Assembly: GCF_022352055.1 (NCBI RefSeq)
Contig: NZ_JAKRWM010000021.1
Span: 62,001-126,000 of the forward strand
Direction of reading: 5' to 3'
From: Cohnella mopanensis
GTDB taxonomy: Bacteria > Bacillota > Bacilli > Paenibacillales > Paenibacillaceae
DNA length: 64,000 nucleotides
Shown: positions 1 to 8,632 of the stretch, piece after piece
How the letters are laid out: each line of letters begins with the position of its first letter
Position numbering within the stretch: the stretch's first letter is position 1
Notes under the pieces: model-generated
Told to the model about the DNA's origin: nothing
Database searches by the model: none
What the model saw: only the letters and a program-made list of their open reading frames with translations
Made by a program: the position numbers and the translations under genes

Positions 1-1092
1 CAATCGGTCAGCAAATTGAAAAGACCAGGTATGCACAAGCTTTCCTCGCTGCAAGCGGTTGCGCATGGGGCAGATTCCGTTCAATATTTCCAATGGCGCA
101 AGAGCAGAGGCTCCAGCGAGAAGTTTCACGGGGCGATCGTCGATCATAGCGGACATGAGCATACGCGCGTATTCCGCGACGTTGCCGAAGTCGGAGAGTT
201 GCTAGGCCGTCTGACCGAGATCGTTGGCTGTTCGACAACTGCGGAAGTCGGTATTGTGTACGACTGGGATAACCGCTGGGCCGTTAAGGATGCGCAGGGC
301 ATTCGCAACTCCGGCATCCGTTATGAGGAAACCGTTCTTCAACATTATCGGGCTTTCTGGGAGTTGGGAATTCCGACCGACGTAATCGGTACGGAAGATG
401 ATCTATCCCGTTATAAGCTCATTATCGCGCCGATGCTTTATCTGGTATCCGAGGCGGATGGCGCAAGAATACAGCAGTTCGTCGAGCAAGGCGGAACGTT
501 CGTATCCACCTATTGGTCAGGGATCGTGAATGAGACGGATCTTTGCCATTTGGGGGGATTCCCGGGGCCGCTTCGGAAGACGCTCGGGATTTGGTCGGAA
601 GAAGCGGAAGGCTTGCATAATCGCGATACGAACGGAATCGTACTCCGGTCCGAGTCCGCATGGGGGCTGACGGGACAATACGACGCGCACGAAATCGCCG
701 AGCTGATTCATCTCGAAGGGGCGGAAGCCTTAGCCGAATACCGCAGCGATTTCTACGCCGGGCGTCCGGCGTTAACGCGACATGCGTTAGGGAAGGGCAA
801 AGCTTATTATTTGGCTACGCGTGTGAAGGATTCTGCATTCTATACGGAGCTCTATGCCTCGATTACGGGAGAGATCGGCTTGCAGCGAGCTTTGGATTCC
901 GAGCTCCCGCAAGGCGTGACGGCTCAAGTCCGTACGGACGGAGCAAACGACTACGTCTTCGTCCAGAATTTCAGCTGCGCGGAGCAAACCGTCCGATTGG
1001 ATGAGCGGCGCTATACGGATCTTGTCAGCGGGCAATCGGTCGAAGGAAGCATCGGTTTGCCGGTTAACGGCTTGGCTATTCTTAAACGGTAA
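1..1092 (+). CDS. Beta-galactosidase, GH42 family (5' truncated by window)
   Basis: The frame is open from base 1 and about 360 C-terminal residues are visible. The stretch RPGMHKL..LQAVAHGADSVQYFQWRKSRG followed by KFHGAIVDHSGHEHTRVF is the typical end of the GH42 catalytic barrel. It is followed by the beta-galactosidase trimerisation domain (near EVGIVYDWDNRW) and a small C-terminal beta domain. GH42 enzymes cleave terminal beta-galactosides, often galactan-derived oligosaccharides, in the cytoplasm. Both catalytic glutamates would lie in or before the missing part, so activity cannot be judged here. A TTG at 16 could look like a start, but conserved family sequence continues upstream of it. 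The neighbouring sugar ABC operon and alpha-galactosidase fit a galactoside-use locus. Confidence 0.9.
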   Translation, partial: QSVSKLKRPGMHKLSSLQAVAHGADSVQYFQWRKSRGSSEKFHGAIVDHSGHEHTRVFRDVAEVGELLGRLTEIVGCSTTAEVGIVYDWDNRWAVKDAQGIRNSGIRYEETVLQHYRAFWELGIPTDVIGTEDDLSRYKLIIAPMLYLVSEADGARIQQFVEQGGTFVSTYWSGIVNETDLCHLGGFPGPLRKTLGIWSEEAEGLHNRDTNGIVLRSESAWGLTGQYDAHEIAELIHLEGAEALAEYRSDFYAGRPALTRHALGKGKAYYLATRVKDSAFYTELYASITGEIGLQRALDSELPQGVTAQVRTDGANDYVFVQNFSCAEQTVRLDERRYTDLVSGQSVEGSIGLPVNGLAILKR

Positions 1093-1108
1093 CAGGCTAA
1101 TAGGTAGG

Positions 1109-1729
1109 CTAGTAGGCTATGCCTACCCGTTTCCCAACCTGCGCATCGTCTAGAAGCTGCCGATAAGCGAAGTCGGCCGTATCCGCGACGGAGATGGACA
1201 TGCCGCCTTCCGGCAAGCGATCTTGCTGGTAGCGATAGACTCCGGTTCGATCGCCAAGGGGCAGATAAGTTGGGCAGACGATCGTCCAATCCAAGCCGGA
1301 TCCGGCCAGCAACTCCCAAGCTTTGCGGTGTTCTTCCGCCGCCCGGGTGGATGAGCGCCGCGAGTCGGGTGCTTCGAATCTTAGCAATCCGGGATGCTCG
1401 GAACTATCGAGAATGCCCGCCGTCCCAATCGTGATTATGCGTTTGATCCCATGTTGCTTCATGGCGTCGAGCATGAAACGCATGTTGACGGTTAGGACGG
1501 AACCGCCGTCCGTACCGAGCGCGCTAATGATCGCATCTGCGCCTTGGACGGCCTTATGCACATCTTGCTCTGCACATGCGTCTCCTTGGAGAATCGTCAG
1601 GTTAGCGGAATCGATATCGAGATTGTCCGGTTGTCGGACCAATACGGTTACGAGATGGCCGTCGGCCAAGGCACTCGCGGTAATTTCCTTGCCTACGCGG
1701 CCGGTTGCGCCTAAGATAAGTAGTTTCAT
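1109..1729 (-). CDS. NAD(P)H-binding SDR-like protein (NmrA/BVR-B type)
   Basis: 206 residues. The N-terminus MKLLILGATGRVGKEI carries the GxxGxxG dinucleotide motif of extended/atypical short-chain dehydrogenases. AIISALGTD and ITIGTAGILD fit the NAD(P)H-binding fold of the biliverdin reductase B/NmrA group. Substrate unknown; many relatives are poorly characterised reductases or redox sensors. The ATG at 1729 is chosen because GAGG precedes it by 9 bases; an ATG 21 bases upstream has no ribosome site. It is transcribed against both neighbours, so it does not belong to the sugar operon. Confidence 0.8.
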   Translation of the reverse strand: MKLLILGATGRVGKEITASALADGHLVTVLVRQPDNLDIDSANLTILQGDACAEQDVHKAVQGADAIISALGTDGGSVLTVNMRFMLDAMKQHGIKRIITIGTAGILDSSEHPGLLRFEAPDSRRSSTRAAEEHRKAWELLAGSGLDWTIVCPTYLPLGDRTGVYRYQQDRLPEGGMSISVADTADFAYRQLLDDAQVGKRVGIAY

Positions 1730-1791
1730 AAGATTCAGCCTCGGGTTCATTTTTTCATTTTATTGTACCTCATCATAATATAAGAAACGAG

Positions 1792-1819
1792 ACAAGCGTG
1801 GGGATCGCCCCATGCTTGT
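1792..1819. other. 12-bp hairpin in a divergent gap
   Basis: ACAAGCGTGGGG and CCCCATGCTTGT pair over 12 bp with one G-U and an ATCG loop. No long T-run follows on either strand. It lies between the minus-strand SDR gene and the plus-strand sensor kinase gene, so it may be a weak terminator or a protein-binding dyad. Confidence 0.45.
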
Positions 1820-1874
1820 TTGCGTATTTCTTCCCGTGTTGCCAGGGAATGACTATGGAAATTCAGTTTCTAAG

Positions 1875-1883
1875 TGGTATGAT
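1875..1883 (+). promoter_or_regulatory. Possible extended -10 promoter for the sensor kinase gene
   Basis: TGG followed by TATGAT gives an extended -10 element about 35 bases before the start codon. No good -35 box is visible, so the assignment is tentative. Confidence 0.3.
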
Positions 1884-1917
1884 GATGAACATTCAGCGTT
1901 AGAAAAGGGGAAGAGAC

Positions 1918-3735
1918 ATGAGGAAAGGCGTCGGCAGCAATTGGTTTAGAAGCCAGAGGATTCAGAACAAAATCTTACTCATCTACTTCCCGCTCGTGTT
2001 CATTCCGTTACTTTTGCTGGGCTATATGTCATATACGATCAATACGGATGCGATCATCAAGAAAACGAAGAAAAACATGCTGGACGAGTCCAGGCTCATT
2101 ACGACTAGGGTGGATACGATTCTAACGAATGCGGAGAGCTTCGCCAACATCGCGATGCTTGATCTGAATAAAGAGACCAAACTGAAGGCTTTGGAAAGCA
2201 CTAAGCTTCCTTTAATGAACGAAGAAAGTCCGCTGAGCGAAGATCATCTGTTGCGAAGCCAGATCGAGAACAAACTCGATTTCGCCAAGCTTATTTTCCG
2301 GGAAGTCGAATCTGCCGTTTTCATAGACCGGAATCAGAATGTGTATACTACCGACACAAGATTGGTAGAAGGCATGAATGAGGGATTGGCGAGCTCGATG
2401 TATCGCGAGGTTGCGGGCAGCAACGGCATCATGAAGTGGTTCCCGATGGAGCGCAGAAGCTTCTGGGTGTTGGACGAGAAGAAGGCCGTACTCACCGTTG
2501 GCAAAAAAATACTCGATACGGAGACGATGGAGACGCTCGGGTATTTGTTCGTAAATATCGACGAGAAGACGTTGTCGGCGGTCTATAATCCGGTCGGACC
2601 CGAGCAGTCGAACGGTTATTATATCGTCGATGGCCGGGGGCTTGTCATCTCTTCCACGGAAGAGATGAGGATTTTGCAGCCGCTGGAGCCGGACAAGAGG
2701 TCGGAAATATTCGCGGAGCAAACGGTGCTGAAGGAAACGAAAAATGCGGCAGGGAAAAAAGTGCTGTTGACGGCGATGCCGTTCGGCCAATCGCATTGGA
2801 AGCTCGTTAACGAGATTGCCTTGAGAGATCTGACCCGGGAATCCAGTCAAGTGTCGAGAATTATATTGATCGTAGGCGGGGTATGTCTTCTCTTCGCCCT
2901 GTTCGGCGCAATTATTCTGTCGCGGGCGATCGCAACGCCGATAATATCGCTCGCCAAGCACGTTAGCCGAATTCGCGACGAGAATATCGATCGTCCCGTC
3001 GAGGTGAAGAGCAGCGACGAAATCGGCATTCTCGGCTCGGGCCTTAACATCATGTTAGGCAGGGTGAACGATTTGCTGATTAAAGTGAAAGAAGAGCAGC
3101 AATTAAAAAGAGAGTACGAGTTCGCGCTCGTTCAAGAGCAAATCAAGCCTCATTTTTTTTACAATACGCTCGATCTGATCTACGTCTTGTGCAAAGCGGG
3201 GGAAAGCAAAGAAGCGGGCAAAGCGACCAAAGCTCTCGCCGATTTCTATAGGATTGCCCTAAGCAATGGCAGGGAAATCATAAGCGTAAGGGAAGAGACG
3301 CGAAATTTGCAAAGCTATCTCTATATCCAGAGCGCCCGGTACTCGGATTTGTTCGATTTTCGCATCGATATCCCGAACGACCTGTTGAACTACTCGATCC
3401 CTAAGTTGACCCTCCAGCCTTTGGTCGAGAACGCGATCTACCATGGGATTAAAGAAAAGGGAAGCTTCGGCCATATTACCGTCTCGGGCTACAAGCATGG
3501 GGATACGATGATCCTGCAAGTATCGGACGACGGAGTCGGTTTCCCGGTCGAGGAACTTGAGCGGTTCAAGGAAGGCAAGAGGGAGAGAAACTCATTCGGG
3601 TTGAGCAGCGTCGATGAACGGATCAAGCTTTATTTCGGAGACCGTTACGGAATCTCCATTCAAAGCGGCAAAGAGCGAGGAACGGACATCATCGTGGATA
3701 TTCCACTTACGAATGGAGAAAACCTAGATGTATAA
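1918..3735 (+). CDS. Two-component sensor histidine kinase, YesM type
   Basis: 605 residues. One membrane segment lies near residues 20-42, then an extracellular sensor domain of dCache type to about 310, a second membrane segment near 313-335, a HAMP linker, a His_kinase domain with QIKPHFFYNTL (phospho-acceptor His412) and a C-terminal ATPase domain with NAIYHG and DDGVGF boxes. Kinases of this family sense sugars or binding proteins outside the cell and phosphorylate a YesN-type AraC regulator. The downstream gene encodes exactly such a partner and overlaps this one by 8 bp, which implies translational coupling. AAAAGGGGAAGAG before the ATG is the ribosome site. Likely role: induction of the ABC transporter and glycosidases that follow. 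Confidence 0.93.
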   Translation: MRKGVGSNWFRSQRIQNKILLIYFPLVFIPLLLLGYMSYTINTDAIIKKTKKNMLDESRLITTRVDTILTNAESFANIAMLDLNKETKLKALESTKLPLMNEESPLSEDHLLRSQIENKLDFAKLIFREVESAVFIDRNQNVYTTDTRLVEGMNEGLASSMYREVAGSNGIMKWFPMERRSFWVLDEKKAVLTVGKKILDTETMETLGYLFVNIDEKTLSAVYNPVGPEQSNGYYIVDGRGLVISSTEEMRILQPLEPDKRSEIFAEQTVLKETKNAAGKKVLLTAMPFGQSHWKLVNEIALRDLTRESSQVSRIILIVGGVCLLFALFGAIILSRAIATPIISLAKHVSRIRDENIDRPVEVKSSDEIGILGSGLNIMLGRVNDLLIKVKEEQQLKREYEFALVQEQIKPHFFYNTLDLIYVLCKAGESKEAGKATKALADFYRIALSNGREIISVREETRNLQSYLYIQSARYSDLFDFRIDIPNDLLNYSIPKLTLQPLVENAIYHGIKEKGSFGHITVSGYKHGDTMILQVSDDGVGFPVEELERFKEGKRERNSFGLSSVDERIKLYFGDRYGISIQSGKERGTDIIVDIPLTNGENLDV

Positions 3736-5323
3736 AGTAATTTTCGCCGATGATGAAGCGGCATTCCGGGCCTATTTCAAAAGCGTAATCGACTGGAACG
3801 CCAATGGCTTCCTAATATGCGGCGAGGCGAAGAACGGGGTAGAGGCGCTCGAGCTTATCGAACGGGAGCTGCCGGATATCGCATTTATCGATATCAATAT
3901 GCCTTATATGAACGGGATGGATCTCGCTGCCAAAGTGAAGGATCTGTATCCTTCCGTATTTATATTGCTAGTAACCGGGCACAGCGAATTCGAATACGCC
4001 CGGCAAGCGGTCAAGATCGGCGTGGACGATTACATTCTGAAGCCCTTTGATGAAGAGGAACTGCTTATCGCGTTAGCCAAAGTAAAAGGGTCGATGGACA
4101 AAGCGCGGATGGAACGGGACAAGACGCAGAAGGAGCGGCAAGTCTGGAAGGAAAGCTTCTTAAACCTGCTTATCAGCAATGAATATGCTGAGGATAACGA
4201 GACGATCAAGAATCAAATGGGTTTATTTCAGCTTCAGGAGAATACGCTGTTCCAAGTCGTTTCCGTCGAAATCGACAGCCTTCACGAGCAGTGGCCGGAT
4301 TCGGGCGAAATCCGTCTGCGTAAATATATTATCGCTAACCTGCTCAACGATTTGGTTCATATCGACGGGCGGCAATATTTGTTTAACGGTCCGGAAAACC
4401 GCATTATCTCGTTGTTGCAGTATACGGAGGAGGGCGGGGATTCCCGATTTTCCGCGGAGGGGTATTCCAAACTTTGCGTTCTGATCAAAAGGCATTTCGG
4501 TTTTAGTGTTACGGTGGGCGTAGGTACGGCGGGAAGCGGGATCGCTTATATCCGCCAATCTTACAAGGAATCCGTTATCGCGCTGCGTAACAAAATCTCG
4601 ATGAATTTAACCGATGTGCTGCTCTATCGGGATATCTCCTCCAAGGCCGCGAATATCGGCTTCTACCCAAGCGAGATGAACGAGAATCTGCTTATTCATC
4701 TAAGGCTGCGCGACGAAGAGAAAATCAAGAGCACGTTGGAAGAGATTCGGAATTACATTCGGACTCACCAGCTTTCCGGCGATTATATCCACATGATCAT
4801 GGCGGGGCTTGTTTCCCTATGCTTGACTTTCATTTATGAAATCGGCAAAAGCGTGGAAGAGATCATGCCCAAGGATTTCTCGCCGTTCGAGGAAATTACG
4901 AACAAGCCTACTTTGGAAGCGGCATTCGAATGGATATCCGACTTGTATTTGAACGTAGCTAGACATTCGAACAACGTTAAGCGTTCCAAATCGGGCAATC
5001 TTCTCGCGGCCGCCAGGGAATACATCGATACGAACTACCCGGATAGCCAGTTGAAAGTCGAAGACATCGCCAAACATTTTTATGTCCAACCTCGGTATTT
5101 GTTGAAGATTTTCAAGGATGGTCTAGGCATGAGCGTCAGCGACTATTTGTTCGAAACCCGCATGAAGAAAGCGAAGGAGTTGCTCGCATCAAGCCAAAAT
5201 TTACGTTTAACCCATATCGCCGAGAGTGTCGGTTACGGAGATCCCGCACATTTCAGCAAAAGCTTCAAACGGCATACCGGGTTATCTCCTAGCGAATACG
5301 AGGCAACGCGACAAAGAGGTTGA
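3728..5323 (+). CDS. Response regulator with AraC-type DNA-binding domain, YesN type
   Basis: 531 residues. The receiver domain (1-120) has the acidic pair Asp8/Asp9, phospho-acceptor Asp55 in DIAFIDINMP and Lys105 in ILKPF. A long middle region resembles the linker domains of YesN proteins. The C-terminus (about 425-531) is an AraC double helix-turn-helix with LKVEDIAKHFYV and HIAESVGYGDPAHFSKSFK. It probably activates transcription of the transporter operon when phosphorylated by the overlapping kinase. The stop lies 92 bp before the binding-protein start, leaving room for a regulated promoter with a cre-like site. Confidence 0.93.
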   Translation: MYKVIFADDEAAFRAYFKSVIDWNANGFLICGEAKNGVEALELIERELPDIAFIDINMPYMNGMDLAAKVKDLYPSVFILLVTGHSEFEYARQAVKIGVDDYILKPFDEEELLIALAKVKGSMDKARMERDKTQKERQVWKESFLNLLISNEYAEDNETIKNQMGLFQLQENTLFQVVSVEIDSLHEQWPDSGEIRLRKYIIANLLNDLVHIDGRQYLFNGPENRIISLLQYTEEGGDSRFSAEGYSKLCVLIKRHFGFSVTVGVGTAGSGIAYIRQSYKESVIALRNKISMNLTDVLLYRDISSKAANIGFYPSEMNENLLIHLRLRDEEKIKSTLEEIRNYIRTHQLSGDYIHMIMAGLVSLCLTFIYEIGKSVEEIMPKDFSPFEEITNKPTLEAAFEWISDLYLNVARHSNNVKRSKSGNLLAAAREYIDTNYPDSQLKVEDIAKHFYVQPRYLLKIFKDGLGMSVSDYLFETRMKKAKELLASSQNLRLTHIAESVGYGDPAHFSKSFKRHTGLSPSEYEATRQRG

Positions 5324-5359
5324 AATGTACAAATGTGTTCCGATTTATCCCTTACAGTC

Positions 5360-5375
5360 TTGGAAGCGCTTTTAT
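5360..5375 (+). promoter_or_regulatory. cre-like catabolite repression site
   Basis: The 16-mer TTGGAAGCGCTTTTAT matches the CcpA consensus WTGNAANCGNWWNCAW at all fixed positions except one (T for C near the end). It lies 41 bp before the sugar-binding protein start, where CcpA could repress the transporter operon when preferred sugars are present. Assigned by pattern only. Confidence 0.5.
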
Positions 5376-5415
5376 AAAATATAAACAGATCGAAATTACT
5401 AAGGGGGATACACCA

Positions 5416-6777
5416 GTGAAGAACAAAATGAAAAAACCCGCTTCAATGCTGCTTGCGCTTTCCATGCTCACGCTTGCCCTATCGGCTTGCGGGTCCAACG
5501 ACAAAAGCAGTAACGCATCTAGCGCGCCTAGCGCAACGACGGAGCCGAGCGCGTCCACGCCTGCGGAAAGCAAAGCGCCTGAAGCGGGTTCGGTCAAATT
5601 GAAGTTCTATGCGCAATACAGCGGCGTTGAAATACCGGTATACGATGCTGCGAAAGAAGCTTTGAAGCAAGCGATGCCGGAAGTTGAAGTCGAGTTCGAA
5701 GTTGCGGCACAAGACGATGAGCAAAAAATCAAAACTTATGCGGCTGCAGGATCTTTGCCGGACATTTTCTTCGCGTCCAGCGGCTTAATCGAAACGTTGA
5801 AAAAATCGGACAACCTGTACGTAATGGACGATGTCATCAAAGCGAACAACATCGAGTCCTTGCTGAACGAAAGCTCCAAACCGATGTTGTGGAACAAGGA
5901 CGGCCATTCTTACTCCGTTCCTAACGTAGGACAATGGGCAGGCGTTTTCTATTACAACAAAGATCTGTTCGCGCAAAACGACATCAAAGTTCCGACGAAC
6001 TACGATGAATTACTCGCGGCGGTCAAAGCGTTCAAAGCGAAAAACATTACGCCTCTCGCGCTGTTCGGTAAAGAAAAATGGCCTGGCGTGCTCATGCTCG
6101 ACATGGCGATCACCGGTTCCGGCGATGCGGCCGCTTTGAAGAAGCTCGACGCCGGCGAAGGCACGTTCTCGGACGAGATTTACACGAAAGGCGTAAACAA
6201 AATTTCCGAGTTGATCAAAGCGGGACTTCTAAGCAAAAACGCCTTCAACACGACGGCGGATGACGCAGCGGCGCAGTTCAAGTCCGGCAAAGCAGCAATG
6301 CTGATCAACGGCGCATGGTCAATGGCTTTCCAATACGAGAACCTGGGTGACAAGCTGGACATTATGTACAACCCGCTAGTCGATGCTGACAAAGCCGACC
6401 AAGTGCAATGGAACATGAGCGGCGGCGGTTTCAACCAAGGCTTCGCTGTTTCCAAAAATTCGAAAAACGTGGAAGTAGCGGCTAAATACGCGGCACTGTT
6501 CTCCATCGAGTTCGCCAAACAACGCGTCATTCAATTGGCGGATCCTAACTCGATCCTCGTCGAGAAAGTCGTACCTACGAACGGTTTGAACCCGGTTCAA
6601 CAAAAATATTCGGATGATTCCGCGAACTTCAAGTCGATGACGACTTTCGCTTGGGGCTATGAAAACGCGAAATACAAAACCGCGATCGAAGATAACACGC
6701 AAAAGCTGTTCGCGGGACAAAAAACGGACGACTACATCAAAGATATGAACAAAGCTCTCGAAACGGCTCGTAAATAA
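5416..6777 (+). CDS. Sugar ABC transporter substrate-binding lipoprotein
   Basis: 453 residues. A signal peptide ends in lipobox LSAC with Cys25, followed by a Ser/Ala/Pro-rich linker. The mature domain has family 1 extracellular solute-binding features: LPDIFFASSGL, WAGVFYYNKDLF and AAMLINGAWSM. It would sit on the outer membrane face and deliver an oligosaccharide to the two permeases downstream. The GTG at 5416 is preferred because AAGGGGGATA precedes it by 9 bases and the signal peptide then has normal length; an upstream ATG would add 32 residues before the signal. No ATPase gene is in the cluster, so a shared MsmX-type ATPase encoded elsewhere is likely. Confidence 0.92.
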   Translation: MKNKMKKPASMLLALSMLTLALSACGSNDKSSNASSAPSATTEPSASTPAESKAPEAGSVKLKFYAQYSGVEIPVYDAAKEALKQAMPEVEVEFEVAAQDDEQKIKTYAAAGSLPDIFFASSGLIETLKKSDNLYVMDDVIKANNIESLLNESSKPMLWNKDGHSYSVPNVGQWAGVFYYNKDLFAQNDIKVPTNYDELLAAVKAFKAKNITPLALFGKEKWPGVLMLDMAITGSGDAAALKKLDAGEGTFSDEIYTKGVNKISELIKAGLLSKNAFNTTADDAAAQFKSGKAAMLINGAWSMAFQYENLGDKLDIMYNPLVDADKADQVQWNMSGGGFNQGFAVSKNSKNVEVAAKYAALFSIEFAKQRVIQLADPNSILVEKVVPTNGLNPVQQKYSDDSANFKSMTTFAWGYENAKYKTAIEDNTQKLFAGQKTDDYIKDMNKALETARK

Positions 6778-6795
6778 AAAAATAAATGGAACGAA

Positions 6796-6829
6796 AACAG
6801 GTTGTCCTTGTCATCTGGGACAACCTGTT
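6796..6829 (+). other. Perfect 12-bp stem-loop between binding-protein and permease genes
   Basis: AACAGGTTGTCC at 6796-6807 is perfectly repeated inverted at 6818-6829 around a 10-base loop. No T-run follows. Such intergenic stem-loops commonly protect the upstream mRNA end, giving more binding protein than permease. It lies 20 bp before the permease start. Confidence 0.75.
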
Positions 6830-6848
6830 GTTCGGAAAGGAGGAGCAC

Positions 6849-7730
6849 ATGACAACGAAAGCAAAATACAATTTGGCGCTGCTCGTCTTTACCGTGCCGA
6901 CGTTGGTCTTTTTTACGGTCATTGTCGTCATTCCGATTTTGCAGACGTTTCAGAAAAGCTTCTTTGATTGGGATGGCTTATCGCCGGCAACTTTTATCGG
7001 TTTAGACAACTATGCTCGTCTCTTGGAAGACGACGATTTCTGGGTCTCGCTCATGAACGGGCTCATCTTCGCCCTTGTGCTGGTCGTATACCAGATGGGC
7101 TTGGGAACATTGCTCGCGATCGCGCTGAGCAACAAGAGTTTGAAAGGCCACAAGTTTTTCCGTACGAGCTATTTCGTTCCGGTCGTGCTATCCGGCGTCG
7201 TCGTATCCCAGCTGTGGATCGCGATTTACAACGCGGACGGAGGTTTGATCAACAGTTTGTTCGCGATGTTCGGCATTAACTACGAGCAAGCTTGGTTGGT
7301 CGGCGAGCATACATCGATCTGGGCAATCGCTTTTTCTGGCGCTTGGCATAACTTAGGCATTCAATTCGTGCTCATCTACACGGCGATCAAATCTATTCCC
7401 GAGCATCTGTACGAAGCTGCGAAGATCGACGGAGCCCCATTCTGGAAAATGCACTGGAAAATCACGATTCCGCTCCTTAGCGAAACGTATAAATTTTGCC
7501 TTATTATCGCCATTACGGGCGGTTTAAACGCATTCCAGAACATGTTCGTCATGACGAACGGCGGTCCCGGCAATATTTCGTATACGTTAACCTTTATGAT
7601 GTACAAAGCCGCATTCCGCTCGGGCGAATACGGATATGGCTCCGCAGCCGCAGCGATCCTGGTTCTCGAGTGCTTGCTGTTCACGATTCTCATTAATAAA
7701 TTCGTGGCGAGAGACAAATTAAGTTATTAA
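6849..7730 (+). CDS. Sugar ABC transporter permease (MalF-like)
   Basis: 293 residues with about six membrane segments. The cytoplasmic loop EAAKIDGAPFWKMHWKITIPLL is the EAA motif that docks the ATPase. It forms the pore with the next gene product. The ATG at 6849 follows AAGGAGG by 6 bases; an upstream in-frame start would run through the intergenic stem-loop and is rejected. Confidence 0.93.
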   Translation: MTTKAKYNLALLVFTVPTLVFFTVIVVIPILQTFQKSFFDWDGLSPATFIGLDNYARLLEDDDFWVSLMNGLIFALVLVVYQMGLGTLLAIALSNKSLKGHKFFRTSYFVPVVLSGVVVSQLWIAIYNADGGLINSLFAMFGINYEQAWLVGEHTSIWAIAFSGAWHNLGIQFVLIYTAIKSIPEHLYEAAKIDGAPFWKMHWKITIPLLSETYKFCLIIAITGGLNAFQNMFVMTNGGPGNISYTLTFMMYKAAFRSGEYGYGSAAAAILVLECLLFTILINKFVARDKLSY

Positions 7731-7743
7731 GGAGAGGGATCTT

Positions 7744-8577
7744 ATGTTAAAGCGATTGACATCTCGAGCGCTGGTTTACGGTCCACTCTCGTTTTTCGTG
7801 CTGGTCAGCCTGTATCCGCTCATCTGGTTGCTGTTCTATTCCTTTAAGGACAACGAAGAGATTTTCTCGACCAACGTATTCGGCATTCCGAAGCATTGGC
7901 GCTTCGAAAATTACAGCAACGCCTTCGGCGTATTCGATATCGTCGCGTATTTCAAGAACAGCTTGATCGTATCGATCGGAACGGTTGTATTTACGGGAAT
8001 TCTTGCCCTGATGTTCTCCTATGCAGCCGCGAGAATGAAGTGGAAGTTCGCCAACGCAAGCAGAGTTTACATGACTGCGGGAATGTTCATTCCGATGCAG
8101 ATCATTTTGATTCCGCTCTTGATTATGGAGCGTACGTTGCATTTGCAGAACAGTTATTTAGCCGTAATCGTACCTTATGTTGCTTTTCAACTGTCGTTCG
8201 CAACGATTATATTCTATGCCTTTTTCCGATCGTTGCCTTATGAAATCGAAGAATCAGCAGCCATTGACGGCGCTAGCGTATATACGATTTTCTTCCGCAT
8301 AATGGTTCCGCTCGTGAAGCCGGCCATCGCATCGGTAAGCATATTCGTCTTCCTGTTTTCTTGGAACGAATTTCTGGTCGCGTTGATTATGATAAGCGAA
8401 AATTCGCTAAAGACTTTGCCGCTCGGCCTGTTGTATTTCCAGACGCAGTTCGGTTCCGATTGGGGCGCGATGGGCGCCGTCATGGTCATTTCGACCGTTC
8501 CGACGATTATCGTCTACCTGTTGTTCTCCGAACAAATCGAGAAAGCGTTGAGCGTAAGTTCGGCAGTGAAAGGTTAA
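7744..8577 (+). CDS. Sugar ABC transporter permease (MalG-like)
   Basis: 277 residues, about six membrane segments. The EAA loop reads EESAAIDGASVYTIFFRIMVPLVKP and precedes a WNEFLVAL segment typical of the MalG/LacG group. It starts 13 bp after the first permease, behind GGAGAGGG, and is the second half of the heterodimeric channel. The spacing suggests co-transcription with the binding protein and the GH36 gene. Confidence 0.93.
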   Translation: MLKRLTSRALVYGPLSFFVLVSLYPLIWLLFYSFKDNEEIFSTNVFGIPKHWRFENYSNAFGVFDIVAYFKNSLIVSIGTVVFTGILALMFSYAAARMKWKFANASRVYMTAGMFIPMQIILIPLLIMERTLHLQNSYLAVIVPYVAFQLSFATIIFYAFFRSLPYEIEESAAIDGASVYTIFFRIMVPLVKPAIASVSIFVFLFSWNEFLVALIMISENSLKTLPLGLLYFQTQFGSDWGAMGAVMVISTVPTIIVYLLFSEQIEKALSVSSAVKG

Positions 8578-8632
8578 ACGGCATATTGTCATGATGATGA
8601 AATTGGCATAGGGATTGGCAAGGAGGAAGAAC

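Noticed and set aside
1112-1126. GTAGGC/GCCTAC dyad at the 3' end of the SDR gene as a terminator
   Set aside because: Only 6 bp, inside the coding end of the minus-strand gene and without a T-run.
5320-5415. Longer N-terminus for the sugar-binding lipoprotein
   Set aside because: It would put 32 residues before the signal peptide, overlap the regulator stop and span the cre-like site; GTG at 5416 has the ribosome site.
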